DNA of 64,000 bases from Virgibacillus halodenitrificans JCM 12304 (lineage in GTDB: Bacteria > Bacillota > Bacilli > Bacillales > Amphibacillaceae). The notes beneath the pieces are model-generated. The model did not search any database. It saw only the letters and a program-made list of their open reading frames with translations, and had not been told where the DNA came from. The stretch lies in NCBI RefSeq assembly GCF_001310895.1, contig NZ_BAZS01000016.1, forward strand, positions 1 to 64,000. Direction: 5' to 3'. The position numbers were made by a program, and so were the translations under genes. This document shows positions 18,213 to 27,904 of the stretch, one piece after another. How positions within the stretch are numbered: position 1 is the stretch's first letter; each line of letters opens with the position of its first letter.

Positions 18213-18863
18213 ATGAGTAAAATGTTTAAACACTTGGCGGGCTTGCTTATAGTAATTACTTTCATGATTTCCTTCTCTACCACTGTAAGTGCTGAAGACC
18301 CCAGTGTGAACGATTGTATGGAAGAAGGAATCAATTGCGAAAAACTAGAAACTCAGGATACTAATACTGAAAATGAGAGCACAGTACTAACTGATCCAGA
18401 AGATGAGGGCTCGCTCATCATTGAACTGATAAAAATGTTTTTTGCTCTTGTTCTCGTTCTCGGTTTGATTTATCTATTACTTAAATTTCTTAGCAAAAGG
18501 AATAAGTTATTTAATCAGGTAAAAGCATTGGAAAATTTAGGTGGCGTCTCTGTTGGTCAAAACAAATCGGTGCAAATTGTTCGTGTTGGTAATCGATTTT
18601 ATTTAGTGGGCGTAGGGGAAAATGTTGAATTGTTAGAGGAGATTACTGACCAGGAAGTAATTGATGATCTTGTAAGTAAAAACACCTCGACATCTACAAA
18701 GCAAGGGTCTGGTTTATCAGGTTTTTTCAATACAATATCTAATCACGATGGAAAAGAGAAGCAAGATTTTAATAAATTGTTCTCTTCTGAATTGGAAAAA
18801 CTAAAAGTTAAAAGAAGCCATCTGTTACAACAAAGAAAAGACAAGGAAGATAGCCATGAATGA
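18213..18863 (+). CDS. fliO: Flagellar biosynthetic protein FliO (FliZ)
   Basis: A 216-residue export-gate assembly protein. It has a cleavable-looking signal peptide (AGLLIVITFMISFSTTVSA), an acidic extracytoplasmic linker, a transmembrane helix at about residues 70-93 (MFFALVLVLGLIYLLLKF) and a cytoplasmic FliO domain with LGGVSVGQNKSVQIVRVGNRFYLVGV. The ATG at 18213 is very close to GGAG; the in-frame ATG at 18222 is an alternative. It overlaps fliP by 8 bases. Confidence 0.9.
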   Translation: MSKMFKHLAGLLIVITFMISFSTTVSAEDPSVNDCMEEGINCEKLETQDTNTENESTVLTDPEDEGSLIIELIKMFFALVLVLGLIYLLLKFLSKRNKLFNQVKALENLGGVSVGQNKSVQIVRVGNRFYLVGVGENVELLEEITDQEVIDDLVSKNTSTSTKQGSGLSGFFNTISNHDGKEKQDFNKLFSSELEKLKVKRSHLLQQRKDKEDSHE

Positions 18864-19521
18864 ATTCATTAATATGTTTTCAGACACCGACCCGTCCAAT
18901 GTTGCCACATCTGTTAAATTAATATTATTATTTACTATTCTTTCCTTGGCACCTGGCATCCTAATATTGATGACCAGTTTTACTAGAATTATTATAGTAT
19001 TATCGTTTGTCAGAACTTCGCTGGCAACACAACAAATGCCACCAAATCAAGTTTTAATTGGAATAGCATTATTTTTAACTTTTTTTATTATGGCTCCCGT
19101 ATTTAATGAAGTATATGATGAAGCATTACAACCTTTATTTGATGAAGAGATATCTTTAGAACAAGCTTATGAAGAGGCAAGCCTTCCTTTAAAAGAATTT
19201 ATGGCTAAACATACCCGGCAGAAAGACTTGTCTTTATTTATGAATTACTCCCAGTTGGAGAAACCTGAAAACATACAGGATATTCCGCTAACAACACTTG
19301 TCCCAGCATTTGCTATAAGTGAATTAAAAACTGCCTTCCAAATGGGATTTATGATTTTTGTACCTTTTTTAATCATTGATATGGCAGTTGCAAGTGTTCT
19401 GATGTCCATGGGAATGATGATGCTGCCGCCTGTAATGATCTCTTTGCCATTCAAAATTTTATTATTTGTATTGGTGGATGGGTGGTATTTAATTACACAT
19501 GCATTGTTAGATAGTTTTTAG
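18856..19521 (+). CDS. fliP: Flagellar export gate protein FliP
   Basis: A 221-residue polytopic membrane protein of the type III export channel. Hallmarks are TSFTRIIIVLSFVRTSLATQQMPPNQVLIGIALFLTFF (two parts, about residues 41-80), PAFAISELKTAFQMGF, and the methionine-rich SMGMMMLPPVMISLPFK. Four membrane helices are evident. No cleavable signal peptide is obvious, as usual in Bacillaceae. The start is ATG, overlapping fliO. Confidence 0.96.
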   Translation: MNEFINMFSDTDPSNVATSVKLILLFTILSLAPGILILMTSFTRIIIVLSFVRTSLATQQMPPNQVLIGIALFLTFFIMAPVFNEVYDEALQPLFDEEISLEQAYEEASLPLKEFMAKHTRQKDLSLFMNYSQLEKPENIQDIPLTTLVPAFAISELKTAFQMGFMIFVPFLIIDMAVASVLMSMGMMMLPPVMISLPFKILLFVLVDGWYLITHALLDSF

Positions 19522-19556
19522 GACTGCATGGATTTTGGATAAAGTAGGTGAAGCAT

Positions 19557-19826
19557 TTGAGTAGTGAATTTGTATTAACATTAGCGGAAAGAGGAATCTA
19601 TACAATTCTATTAGTAACCGGCCCTTTATTGATCCTAGCCCTTGCAGTAGGTCTATTGGTCAGTATTTTTCAGGCCACCACCCAAATACAGGAACAAACA
19701 CTGGCATTTATTCCAAAGATCGTTGCAGTATTAGTAGGCCTTGTTTTTTTTGGCCCCTGGATGCTGTCCAAGATGGTAGAGTTTACTGCAAATCTATTTT
19801 TAAATTTAAATCAGTTTGTAGGGTAA
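19557..19826 (+). CDS. fliQ: Flagellar export gate protein FliQ
   Basis: An 89-residue protein with two membrane helices forming part of the FliPQR channel. The sequence SSEFVLTLAERGIYTILLVTGPLL and the IFQATTQIQEQTLAFIPKI loop are family signatures. The TTG at 19557 is chosen because AGGTG lies 7 bases before it and because the family starts at this point; an in-frame GTG at 19548 overlaps that site. fliR begins three bases downstream. Confidence 0.94.
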   Translation: MSSEFVLTLAERGIYTILLVTGPLLILALAVGLLVSIFQATTQIQEQTLAFIPKIVAVLVGLVFFGPWMLSKMVEFTANLFLNLNQFVG

Positions 19827-19829
19827 TGT

Positions 19830-20609
19830 ATGTTAAATATTATAAATGTTAACAGTATACCTGTTTTTTTATTAATTTTAGTCAGGGTATCAGCTTTTTT
19901 TGTTACTTTACCTTTATTTTCTTATCGTACTATACCAGGCCATTTTAAAATTGGTTTCAGTTTTTTTCTCTCTCTTATCATATTTTATACGGTAGACGTA
20001 ACAGTAATAGAAATTGATGGTACATATATTCTATTGGTTCTAAAAGAAGCAATGGTTGGTTTACTTGTCGGATTAATAGCTTATATCCTGCTATCAGCTA
20101 TTCAAATTGCAGGTGGATTTATTGATTTCCAAATGGGCTTTGCTATTGCGAATGTAGTAGACCCCCAAACAGGTGCCCAAAGTCCTTTAATGGGGCAATA
20201 TTTCTATATTATTGCACTATTATTTTTATTATCGGTTAATGGACATCATTTATTAATAGATGGTATATACAATAGTTATCAATTTATATCGATTGATGCA
20301 TTTATTCCTTTTCAAAATGGCTCAATAGCTGATTTTGTTATCGATACATTTAATAAAATGTTTCTAATCGCGTTTCAAATGGCCATCCCTATTGTAGGTT
20401 GTTTATTTCTGGTAGATGTTGCCTTAGGTATTATCGCCCGTACTGTTCCGCAATTAAATGTTTTTGTTGTTGGATTACCTCTTAAAATACTTGTTAGCTT
20501 TATGGCCATTTTTATATTTTTAAGTCTCTATGTTTCATTGGTTAACCGGCTATTTGAATCTATGTTTAAAGTCATGCGACAGCTAATGCAGTTATTTGGG
20601 GGTGCTTAA
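19830..20609 (+). CDS. fliR: Flagellar export gate protein FliR
   Basis: A 259-residue export-channel protein with about six hydrophobic helices. Family features include RVSAFFVTLPLFSYRTIPGHFKIG near the N terminus, GGFIDFQMGFAIANVVDPQTGAQSPL (about residues 95-120), and PQLNVFVVGLPLKILVSF. The ATG follows the fliQ stop by three bases, and the ribosome binding site lies within the end of fliQ (GTAGGGTAA). FliR is followed by flhB, to which it is sometimes fused in other bacteria; here they are separate. Confidence 0.95.
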   Translation: MLNIINVNSIPVFLLILVRVSAFFVTLPLFSYRTIPGHFKIGFSFFLSLIIFYTVDVTVIEIDGTYILLVLKEAMVGLLVGLIAYILLSAIQIAGGFIDFQMGFAIANVVDPQTGAQSPLMGQYFYIIALLFLLSVNGHHLLIDGIYNSYQFISIDAFIPFQNGSIADFVIDTFNKMFLIAFQMAIPIVGCLFLVDVALGIIARTVPQLNVFVVGLPLKILVSFMAIFIFLSLYVSLVNRLFESMFKVMRQLMQLFGGA

Positions 20610-20610
20610 C

Positions 20611-21690
20611 TTGCAATTGCGGATGGATCTACAATTTTTTGCAGGTGAAAAAACAGAAAAAGCTACCCCGAAAAAAAGGCAGGATGAACGAAAAAAAGGA
20701 AAAGTTGCTAAAAGCCAAGATATTAATACAGCTATTTTACTTTTATTTTCATTTATGATACTAGTTGTTTTTGGTAGCTCAATGAAAAACGGAATGACTT
20801 CCTTATATGAACACACATTTACAGAATTCATTCATTGGGATGTAACCGAAGAAACAGTTCATCGGGTTTTTAGCGGAGCAACAATCGAAGCGGCCAAATT
20901 TCTTGCACCAATTATGATAATCGCTATAGTAGCAGGTCTTACATCTAATTTTATGCAGATTGGTTTTCTGTTTACCACAGAACCGCTGAAGCTAGACCTA
21001 AAGAAAATTGACCCGATTCAAGGAGCGAAAAGAATTTTTTCAGTCAGAGCTTTGGTTGAGCTGGCAAAATCATTATTAAAAATCGTGTTTATCGGTGTTA
21101 TAACATTTTTGATTATATGGATGTTTAAAGACGACATGCTCATGCTTGCATTTAAAAATGCAGAGAATGCTCTTGGTTTCTTTGGGCGGACTACGATTAT
21201 TATGGGAATAACCGCAGCATTCGCACTTTTACTCTTATCGGTTTTTGATTATGCATATCAACGGTATGATTTTGAAAAAAACATGAAAATGTCAAAACAG
21301 GATATAAAAGATGAGTACAAGAATATGGAAGGTGACCCATTAATTAAATCTAAGATAAAAGAAAAACAAAAGCAAATGGCTACTCGCAGAATGATGAGTG
21401 AAGTTCCACAGGCTGACGTTGTGATAACAAACCCTACACATTTTGCCATTGCAATTAAGTATGATGAAAAAAAAGCTAACGCTCCATACATACTTGCGAA
21501 AGGCGTTGACCAAGTGGCATTGAAGATTAAAGAAGTTGCAAAGGCCAATGATGTAGTTACAGTAGAAAATCGTCCACTCGCTCGCGCATTATACGGTGCA
21601 ACTGATATAGGTGACGTAATTCCGGAGGATTTCTTCCAAGCTGTTGCAGAGATATTGGCATATGTTTATAAATTAGAGAGAAAAGTTTAA
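20611..21690 (+). CDS. flhB: Flagellar export protein FlhB
   Basis: A ~360-residue gate protein that controls export specificity by autocleavage. The N-terminal DLQFFAGEKTEKATPKKRQDERKKG is diagnostic, four membrane helices follow, and the NPTH self-cleavage site is present in VVITNPTHFAIAIKYD. The TTG at 20611 has GGGGGTG six bases upstream and is preferred over an earlier in-frame start overlapping fliR. Its partner FliK is encoded earlier in the operon. Confidence 0.95.
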   Translation: MQLRMDLQFFAGEKTEKATPKKRQDERKKGKVAKSQDINTAILLLFSFMILVVFGSSMKNGMTSLYEHTFTEFIHWDVTEETVHRVFSGATIEAAKFLAPIMIIAIVAGLTSNFMQIGFLFTTEPLKLDLKKIDPIQGAKRIFSVRALVELAKSLLKIVFIGVITFLIIWMFKDDMLMLAFKNAENALGFFGRTTIIMGITAAFALLLLSVFDYAYQRYDFEKNMKMSKQDIKDEYKNMEGDPLIKSKIKEKQKQMATRRMMSEVPQADVVITNPTHFAIAIKYDEKKANAPYILAKGVDQVALKIKEVAKANDVVTVENRPLARALYGATDIGDVIPEDFFQAVAEILAYVYKLERKV

Positions 21691-21709
21691 GCAATAAGGA
21701 GAAATAATA

Positions 21710-23743
21710 ATGAAAGCACGTGACTTATCTGTACTCTTAGGCGTTATATTAATCATAATCATGTTAATCATCCCATTGCCCGGATGGCTTTTAAGTGTAC
21801 TCATTTTATGTAATATATCGATTGCATTGATTGTAATACTAGTGTCTATGAATACACAGGAAGCGTTACAGTTTTCTGTTTTTCCAACTCTCTTATTGCT
21901 GTTAACCCTATTCAGACTTGGTCTGAATGTATCTACTACGAGATCTATTCTTTCAGAAGCGCAGGCTGGTGGAGTGGTAGAAACATTTGGTTCTTTCGTA
22001 ATTGGTGGTAATCCATTGGTGGGATTTGTTGTATTTATAATTTTAGTCATCATTCAATTTCTTGTAATTACCAAGGGAGCAGAGCGTGTATCTGAAGTAT
22101 CTGCCCGTTTTACATTAGATGCTATGCCAGGTAAACAAATGAGTATTGATGCAGATTTGAATGCTGGCTTAATTTCAGAGCAACAGGCAAAAGAGCGAAG
22201 AGAAAAAGTTGAGAATGAAGCGGATTTCCATGGTTCAATGGATGGGGCCAGTAAATTTGTAAAAGGGGATGCAATTGCTGGAATAATTATTGTCCTAATT
22301 AATATTATCTTTGGACTTATTATCGGTATGGTTCAGATGGATATGACTTTCCAAGAAGCCATCAACACTTTTATGCGTTTGACTGTTGGAGATGGACTTG
22401 TTAGCCAAATACCCGCATTATTAATTTCTACTGCGACAGGCATAGTAGTTACTAGAACTGCAAGTACAGGGAATTTGGGAACAGAGGTTTCTGGCCAGTT
22501 ACTTCAATACCCTAAACTTTTATACATCGCTGCAGGTACAATATTCTTACTTGGATTAACACCTATAAACTTCTTTTTGACTACATTACTTGGTGGATTA
22601 CTTGCATTAAGTGGATATTTATTACAGCGTCAAACAGCTGAGCCTGATATCCCTGATCCGGAAGAAGAAGATTTAACTGAAAGCTCTTCAATGAAATCTT
22701 CGGAGAATGTAGTCAGCCTTTTAAATATGGACCCAATTGAATTTGAGTTTGGTTATGCGCTTATTCCTCTTGCAGACAGTAGCCAGGGTGGTGACTTGCT
22801 TGATCGGATAATAATGATTAGACGTCAGTTGGCCATAGAGCTTGGTATTGTCATCCCAGTTGTAAGAATAAGAGATAATATACAACTGAATCCCAATGAG
22901 TACCGTTTAAAAATCAAGGGAAATGAAGTAGCGAAGGGAGAATTGTTGTTAGATCATTATTTAGCAATGGCTCCAGATATTGAAGAGGATGATATGGAAG
23001 GAATTGCTACAGAAGAGCCTGCATTTGGTCTCCCGGCAAAATGGATTACAGAAGAATATAAAGATGAGGCTGAGTTATCAGGCTATACCGTTGTTGATCC
23101 TCCTTCAGTTGTATCTACACATATAACAGAAATAATTAAAAAGTATGCTTATATATTATTAGGTAGAGAAGAAACAAAACAACTGATCGAGCATTTGCGT
23201 GAAAGTTACCCGACATTAGCTGAAGAAGTAACACCAGAGCCGCTAAATGTAGGTGATGTACAGAAAGTGTTAAGCAAGTTACTTAAAGAAAATATTTCGA
23301 TTCGTAATTTACCAGTGATTTTTGAATCATTGGCAGACTTTGCAAGGTTAACAAATGATACGGAATTATTGGCTGAATATGTAAGACAAGCATTATCTCC
23401 ACAAATAACAAAACAATATGTTCATGAAGATATGTCTTTAAGAGTGATTACTGTTTCCGGAAAGATAGAAAAGATGGTAGCGGAAAATATTCAGCAAACA
23501 GAGCATGGAAATTATTTGTCTTTAGATCCAGAGACGCAACAAGAAATTATAAAGACAATACATCATGAAGTGGAGAAACTTGCTATACAGGAGGAGACCG
23601 CGATACTGTTATGCTCTCCTGCGATTAGAATGTATTTAAAACAATTGGTGGAAAGGTTTTTACCGCAGGTGGTGGTGCTTTCTTATAATGAATTGGAGCC
23701 GACTGTGGAAGTACAAAGCGTGGGAGTTGTTAATATCGCATGA
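21710..23743 (+). CDS. flhA: Flagellar export protein FlhA
   Basis: A 677-residue FHIPEP-family protein forming the nonameric export ring. The first ~310 residues contain eight predicted membrane helices and the loop SARFTLDAMPGKQMSIDADLNAG (about residues 140-162). The C-terminal ~340 residues are the cytoplasmic substrate/chaperone-docking domain, including LSKLLKENISIRNLPVI. The ATG follows AAGGAGAA. The stop overlaps the flhF start by four bases. Confidence 0.96.
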   Translation: MKARDLSVLLGVILIIIMLIIPLPGWLLSVLILCNISIALIVILVSMNTQEALQFSVFPTLLLLLTLFRLGLNVSTTRSILSEAQAGGVVETFGSFVIGGNPLVGFVVFIILVIIQFLVITKGAERVSEVSARFTLDAMPGKQMSIDADLNAGLISEQQAKERREKVENEADFHGSMDGASKFVKGDAIAGIIIVLINIIFGLIIGMVQMDMTFQEAINTFMRLTVGDGLVSQIPALLISTATGIVVTRTASTGNLGTEVSGQLLQYPKLLYIAAGTIFLLGLTPINFFLTTLLGGLLALSGYLLQRQTAEPDIPDPEEEDLTESSSMKSSENVVSLLNMDPIEFEFGYALIPLADSSQGGDLLDRIIMIRRQLAIELGIVIPVVRIRDNIQLNPNEYRLKIKGNEVAKGELLLDHYLAMAPDIEEDDMEGIATEEPAFGLPAKWITEEYKDEAELSGYTVVDPPSVVSTHITEIIKKYAYILLGREETKQLIEHLRESYPTLAEEVTPEPLNVGDVQKVLSKLLKENISIRNLPVIFESLADFARLTNDTELLAEYVRQALSPQITKQYVHEDMSLRVITVSGKIEKMVAENIQQTEHGNYLSLDPETQQEIIKTIHHEVEKLAIQEETAILLCSPAIRMYLKQLVERFLPQVVVLSYNELEPTVEVQSVGVVNIA

Positions 23744-24861
23744 AGGTAAAAAAATATATAGGCCCTACTATGCCTGAAGTGATGAAAAAAATCCGAAAAG
23801 AACTAGGTTCAGAAGCTGTTATATTAAATTCTAAGGAAGTACGCCATGGGGGATTTTTAGGTTTATTTCAAAAAACAAAAATTGAAGTAGTAGCAGCCCT
23901 TGATCCGGACCCTGTATTGTCTCCTCAAAAACCTGCTATTGATAAAGAGATACCTTTGCCTTCTAAGGAAACACCTGAGGAATCCTTATCATCTAATCAA
24001 CAAGTATTGGATGAGATTAAGCAACTGAAAAGTTTGATCAAGCATTCCGCTGAAGAAAAATACGATTATCCAGCAGATTTCCTGCTTGTCTATCAGCATC
24101 TTTGTGATCAAGAAGTAGACTCGTATTTAGCTGATAAAATAATTCGTTCCGTAATGGATAAGTTTAATGATCTCACATTGGTTGATTATAAGATGATAGT
24201 TAAAGAGACTAAAAATGAAGTTAAAGAGAAATTAAATGAACTTAATTTCTCGGGACTCAGTTATGAAAACAAAGTTGTCTATTTTGTAGGACCAACTGGA
24301 GTCGGAAAAACCACAACACTTGCAAAAATTGCAGCTAACAGTATGCTGAAAGACCATAAAAAAGTTGCGTTTATTACTATGGATACGTATCGAATTGCTG
24401 CTGTGGAACAGTTGAGAACGTATGCCCGCATTCTAGAAGTACCCATGGAGGTCGCATATTCCCAGAAGGAGTATCTGATTGCATTAGAAAAATTTAAGGA
24501 TTATGATCTTGTCCTTGTAGATACTGCAGGGAGGAATTATAGAGATAAGAAGTATGTTAATGAAATTGAAGAGTATACTTCAATCGGAATGCAGTCAGAG
24601 ATGTACTTGGTCCTTGCGATGACGGCCAAGTCAAAGGATTTAACCGAAGTTTATGATAAATTTAATTCCCTTCCTATAAAAAATGTAATATTTACTAAAA
24701 TGGATGAAACGACTCAGTTTGGAAGTATGCTTACTATATCATTAGAAAAGCAAGTTGGAGTTGGATATATAACAAATGGGCAGGATGTGCCGGAAGATTT
24801 ACTTGTTGCCACTCCAGAGCTGGTAACTGACTTTGTTTTTGGAAGTATCACGAATGAATGA
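23740..24861 (+). CDS. flhF: Flagellar placement GTPase FlhF
   Basis: A 373-residue SRP-type GTPase that sets flagellar number and position. An N-terminal basic/B domain of ~160 residues precedes the NG domain. G1 is [16 protein letters not shown], then MDTYRIAAVEQLRTYA, G3 DTAGRNYRD and G4 TKMDET are all visible. It is coupled to flhA by an ATGA overlap and to flhG by 8 bases. Length matches B. subtilis FlhF. Confidence 0.95.
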   Translation: MKVKKYIGPTMPEVMKKIRKELGSEAVILNSKEVRHGGFLGLFQKTKIEVVAALDPDPVLSPQKPAIDKEIPLPSKETPEESLSSNQQVLDEIKQLKSLIKHSAEEKYDYPADFLLVYQHLCDQEVDSYLADKIIRSVMDKFNDLTLVDYKMIVKETKNEVKEKLNELNFSGLSYENKVVYFVGPTGVGKTTTLAKIAANSMLKDHKKVAFITMDTYRIAAVEQLRTYARILEVPMEVAYSQKEYLIALEKFKDYDLVLVDTAGRNYRDKKYVNEIEEYTSIGMQSEMYLVLAMTAKSKDLTEVYDKFNSLPIKNVIFTKMDETTQFGSMLTISLEKQVGVGYITNGQDVPEDLLVATPELVTDFVFGSITNE

Positions 24862-25717
24862 TCAAGCATCGGAATTACGGCGACGTCTGAATAAAAGTAA
24901 AGATGAACATGAAGCAAAAACAATTTCCATAATTAGTGGAAAAGGCGGGGTGGGGAAATCAAATGTAGCTTTGAATTTCTCCCTTGAACTTCTTATACAG
25001 AAAAAGAGTGTCTTGATTATAGACTTAGACATAGGTATGGGAAATATAAATATTTTACTTGGAGTGGACCCAAGGAAAACCATCATTGATATGTTCAAAG
25101 AACAATTATCAATTTTTGATATCATTGAACAAGGTCCCTGTAATTTGTCCTATATTGCAGCCGGTTCTGGTTTAGCAGATTTCTTTACCATGAATGATAA
25201 AAACAGGAATTATTTCTATAAGCAGTTCACTCGAGTAGCTTCCGAGTATGACTACATTATTTTCGATATGGGAGCAGGAGTGACTAGTGATAGTATTTTT
25301 TTTATGTTGGCTTCAGATGAATGCATATTGGTAACTACACCGGAACCTACTTCTATTACCGATGGATATAGTATGATTAAACATATTGTAGCTTATAATT
25401 CTGATTTACCAATTTCTATCATTATGAATCGGGCACAGAATGAGCGTGATGGGCAGACTGCCTCAACAAAATTCTCTGATGTTATTAAACAATTTTTAAA
25501 TAAACAAGTGAGGATACTGGGGATTCTCCCTGAAGATAAACACGTTTCCAATGCAGTTAGAAGGCAAACACCTTATCTACTTCTTAATGAAAGAGCCCCT
25601 GTTTCAAAGGCGATTAAAAAAATAACAAGAACTTATATACAATGTGTTACAGAAAAGGATAACAAACCAAGTAGTTCATTTGTCCGAAAACTAAAACAGC
25701 TGATACTAGAGAGGTAA
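24854..25717 (+). CDS. flhG: MinD-like ATPase FlhG (YlxH)
   Basis: A ~287-residue ParA/MinD-family ATPase that stimulates the FlhF GTPase and helps assemble the C ring. It has the N-terminal DQASELRRRLN peptide known to activate FlhF, the deviant Walker A SGKGGVGKSNVALN (about residues 29-41), DLDIGMGNINILLG and a C-terminal amphipathic helix for membrane binding. The ATG at 24854 overlaps the flhF stop. An in-frame TTG upstream lies inside flhF and is unlikely. Confidence 0.94.
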   Translation: MNDQASELRRRLNKSKDEHEAKTISIISGKGGVGKSNVALNFSLELLIQKKSVLIIDLDIGMGNINILLGVDPRKTIIDMFKEQLSIFDIIEQGPCNLSYIAAGSGLADFFTMNDKNRNYFYKQFTRVASEYDYIIFDMGAGVTSDSIFFMLASDECILVTTPEPTSITDGYSMIKHIVAYNSDLPISIIMNRAQNERDGQTASTKFSDVIKQFLNKQVRILGILPEDKHVSNAVRRQTPYLLLNERAPVSKAIKKITRTYIQCVTEKDNKPSSSFVRKLKQLILER

Positions 25718-25723
25718 TTTACT

Positions 25724-26764
25724 ATGAGTGTAATTCGAGTACTAGTAGTTGACGATTCTGCTTTTATGCGAAAGGTTATAACAGATATTCTAGAAAGTGA
25801 CGACAGAATTAGCGTTATTGGTACTGCTCGAAATGGTGAAGATGGCATTAAAAAAATAAACCAACTACAACCCGATGTAGTAACTTTAGATATACAAATG
25901 CCAGTAATGGATGGGATGACAGCATTACAAGAAATCATGAAAAATAGCCCTTTACCTGTAATTATGCTATCAAGCCTTACTTCAGAGGGGACCAGTAAAA
26001 CAATTGAAGCTATATCTAATGGGGCAGTCGATTTTATAACAAAGCCTTCGGGGTCAATTTCTATGGATATGGATAAAGTACAAGCAGAATTAATTAAAAA
26101 AGTAGTTACAGCAGCAGAAATAAAACTTCCTAAAGTAGGACAATTTATTAAGCAACCAAAAATAACTCTAGGGTCACAACATCAAAGAGATTTAAAAACG
26201 ATAGTTGCTATCGGAACATCTACCGGAGGACCTCGGGCCTTACAGCATGTACTAACTAAATTACCGGGGGATTTGCCTGCTTCTATTCTAATTGTGCAGC
26301 ATATGCCAGCGGGCTTTACTAAGTCATTGGCAGAGAGGTTAAACTCTCTTTGTGCTATTCATGTAAAAGAAGCTTCAGATGGAGAAAGTTTACGTGAAAG
26401 CACTGTTTATATAGCTCCGGGTAATTATCATATGAAAGTAAATGGGACAAGAATTCAGCTAACACAAGATGAACCAGTCCATGGTCATAGACCTGCCGTT
26501 GATACACTATTCAATTCGCTTGCAAAGAGTCGTCATTACAATAAATTTGCAGTAATTCTTACAGGGATGGGGAGTGATGGCTCAAATGGTATTCGAAGTT
26601 TAAAAAGAGAGGATCCGAATACAATCGTCCTTTCAGAGGCTGAAGATTCTGCTGTTGTGTATGGAATGCCGTTTGCTGCAGTGAAAACAAAATTGGTAGA
26701 TCATGTGATACCTTTACAGGAAATGGGACCAACTATTTCTACATTTGTTTTAGGTAACAAATAA
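25724..26764 (+). CDS. cheB: Protein-glutamate methylesterase/deamidase CheB
   Basis: A 346-residue adaptation enzyme that demethylates chemoreceptors. The receiver domain (about residues 1-120) has phospho-acceptor Asp56. The C-terminal esterase domain has the nucleophile Ser166 in GTSTGGP, His193 in VQHMPAGFT and Asp285 in GMGSDG, forming the full catalytic triad. The ATG follows AGAGAGG. It normally precedes cheA and is phosphorylated by it; here the next gene is cheW. Confidence 0.96.
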   Translation: MSVIRVLVVDDSAFMRKVITDILESDDRISVIGTARNGEDGIKKINQLQPDVVTLDIQMPVMDGMTALQEIMKNSPLPVIMLSSLTSEGTSKTIEAISNGAVDFITKPSGSISMDMDKVQAELIKKVVTAAEIKLPKVGQFIKQPKITLGSQHQRDLKTIVAIGTSTGGPRALQHVLTKLPGDLPASILIVQHMPAGFTKSLAERLNSLCAIHVKEASDGESLRESTVYIAPGNYHMKVNGTRIQLTQDEPVHGHRPAVDTLFNSLAKSRHYNKFAVILTGMGSDGSNGIRSLKREDPNTIVLSEAEDSAVVYGMPFAAVKTKLVDHVIPLQEMGPTISTFVLGNK

Positions 26765-26802
26765 GTAACTGGTGTTTAACTAAAAATAAGGGAGTAAGTA
26801 TA

Positions 26803-27264
26803 ATGGAAAATAGCACGCGTAAAATGATTGTATTTCAATTAGACAATGAAGAGTATGCAGTGTCTGTGCAGCAAGTAGGATTAATTGAGCGTATCACACC
26901 AATAACGAGAGTACCTCAAACTGTTGATTTTGTAAAAGGCGTAATCAATCTTAGAGGAGTAGTGACCCCAATTATAGATCTGCGAATTCGTTTTGGTTTA
27001 TCGGAGGCTGGATTTACTGATCATTCACGAATTATTATTGTCAATATGGACGATAAGGAAGTAGGTTTAATAGTGGATGCTGCAAACGATGTAGTAGATA
27101 TACCTGAGGAGACGATTGAACCTGCTCCTGAAGTTATTGGTACAGTAGACATTGATTATATTGAAGGAGTAGCTAAATTGGAAGAAAGGTTAATTATTCT
27201 TTTGGATCTTGAAAAAGTTTTATCTGCTGAGGAAGTCAATAGCCTCAAGCCAGTAAAGGAATAG
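26803..27264 (+). CDS. cheW: Chemotaxis coupling protein CheW
   Basis: A 153-residue adaptor with the two SH3-like subdomains that link receptors to the CheA P5 domain. Family features are VFQLDNEEYAVSVQQVGLIERI, VPQTVDFVKGVINLRGVVTPIIDLR and YIEGVAKLEERLIILLDLEKVL. It has its own ribosome binding site (AGGGAG) 38 bases after cheB. In related genomes cheA lies between cheB and cheW; it is not here. The reading frame is intact. Confidence 0.95.
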   Translation: MENSTRKMIVFQLDNEEYAVSVQQVGLIERITPITRVPQTVDFVKGVINLRGVVTPIIDLRIRFGLSEAGFTDHSRIIIVNMDDKEVGLIVDAANDVVDIPEETIEPAPEVIGTVDIDYIEGVAKLEERLIILLDLEKVLSAEEVNSLKPVKE

Positions 27265-27268
27265 AAAA

Positions 27269-27904
27269 ATGAATATATCTCAACTGACATCCGTACAAAA
27301 AGACGTACTTCGTGAAATAGGAAACATCGGAGCTGGTAATGCTGCTACCTCCATGTCTAAACTTCTGGATAAAAAAATTGATATGCAAGTACCCTCCGTT
27401 AACATTGTCAGCTATGATGAAATGATGGACTTAATTGGCGGGCCGGAAGAATTAATTGTGGCTGTATTTTTTAGAATTCAGGGTGAGGCTCCAGGTTCCG
27501 TCTATCTCATTTTATCAATAGAAGAGGCTGAGTTATTAATAAATCAAATAACAGGTGACCAAATGATAAGTTTGATTAGTGAAGAAGGACCTGATGAATT
27601 GGCGGTATCCGTTATTCAAGAAGCAGGAAATATATTAACAGGGTCCTACTTATCAGCTTTGTCCGATTTCACTTCTATAAATATGCAACCATCCGTTCCG
27701 TTGTTGAGTATGGATATGGCAGGGGCTATTTTAACGGCAGGTTTACTGGAAATATCACAGGTTACCGATTTTGCTATCGTTATTGACACAAAAATAAGCC
27801 ACACGGATTCCAAAAGAGGAATACAGGGTAATTTCTTTTTACTTCCTGACCCAGAATCATTCCACAAAATATTTTTAGCATTGGGAGTAACGGATAATGA
27901 ATGA
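27269..27904 (+). CDS. cheC: CheY-P phosphatase CheC
   Basis: A 211-residue phosphatase of the CYX family with pseudo-twofold symmetry. Both active-site motifs are present: LREIGNIGAGNAATSMSKLL near residue 14 and VIQEAGNILTGSYLSALSDF near residue 115. It removes phosphate from CheY-P and acts with CheD in the Bacillus adaptation system. It begins four bases after the cheW stop and overlaps cheD by eight bases. Confidence 0.95.
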   Translation: MNISQLTSVQKDVLREIGNIGAGNAATSMSKLLDKKIDMQVPSVNIVSYDEMMDLIGGPEELIVAVFFRIQGEAPGSVYLILSIEEAELLINQITGDQMISLISEEGPDELAVSVIQEAGNILTGSYLSALSDFTSINMQPSVPLLSMDMAGAILTAGLLEISQVTDFAIVIDTKISHTDSKRGIQGNFFLLPDPESFHKIFLALGVTDNE

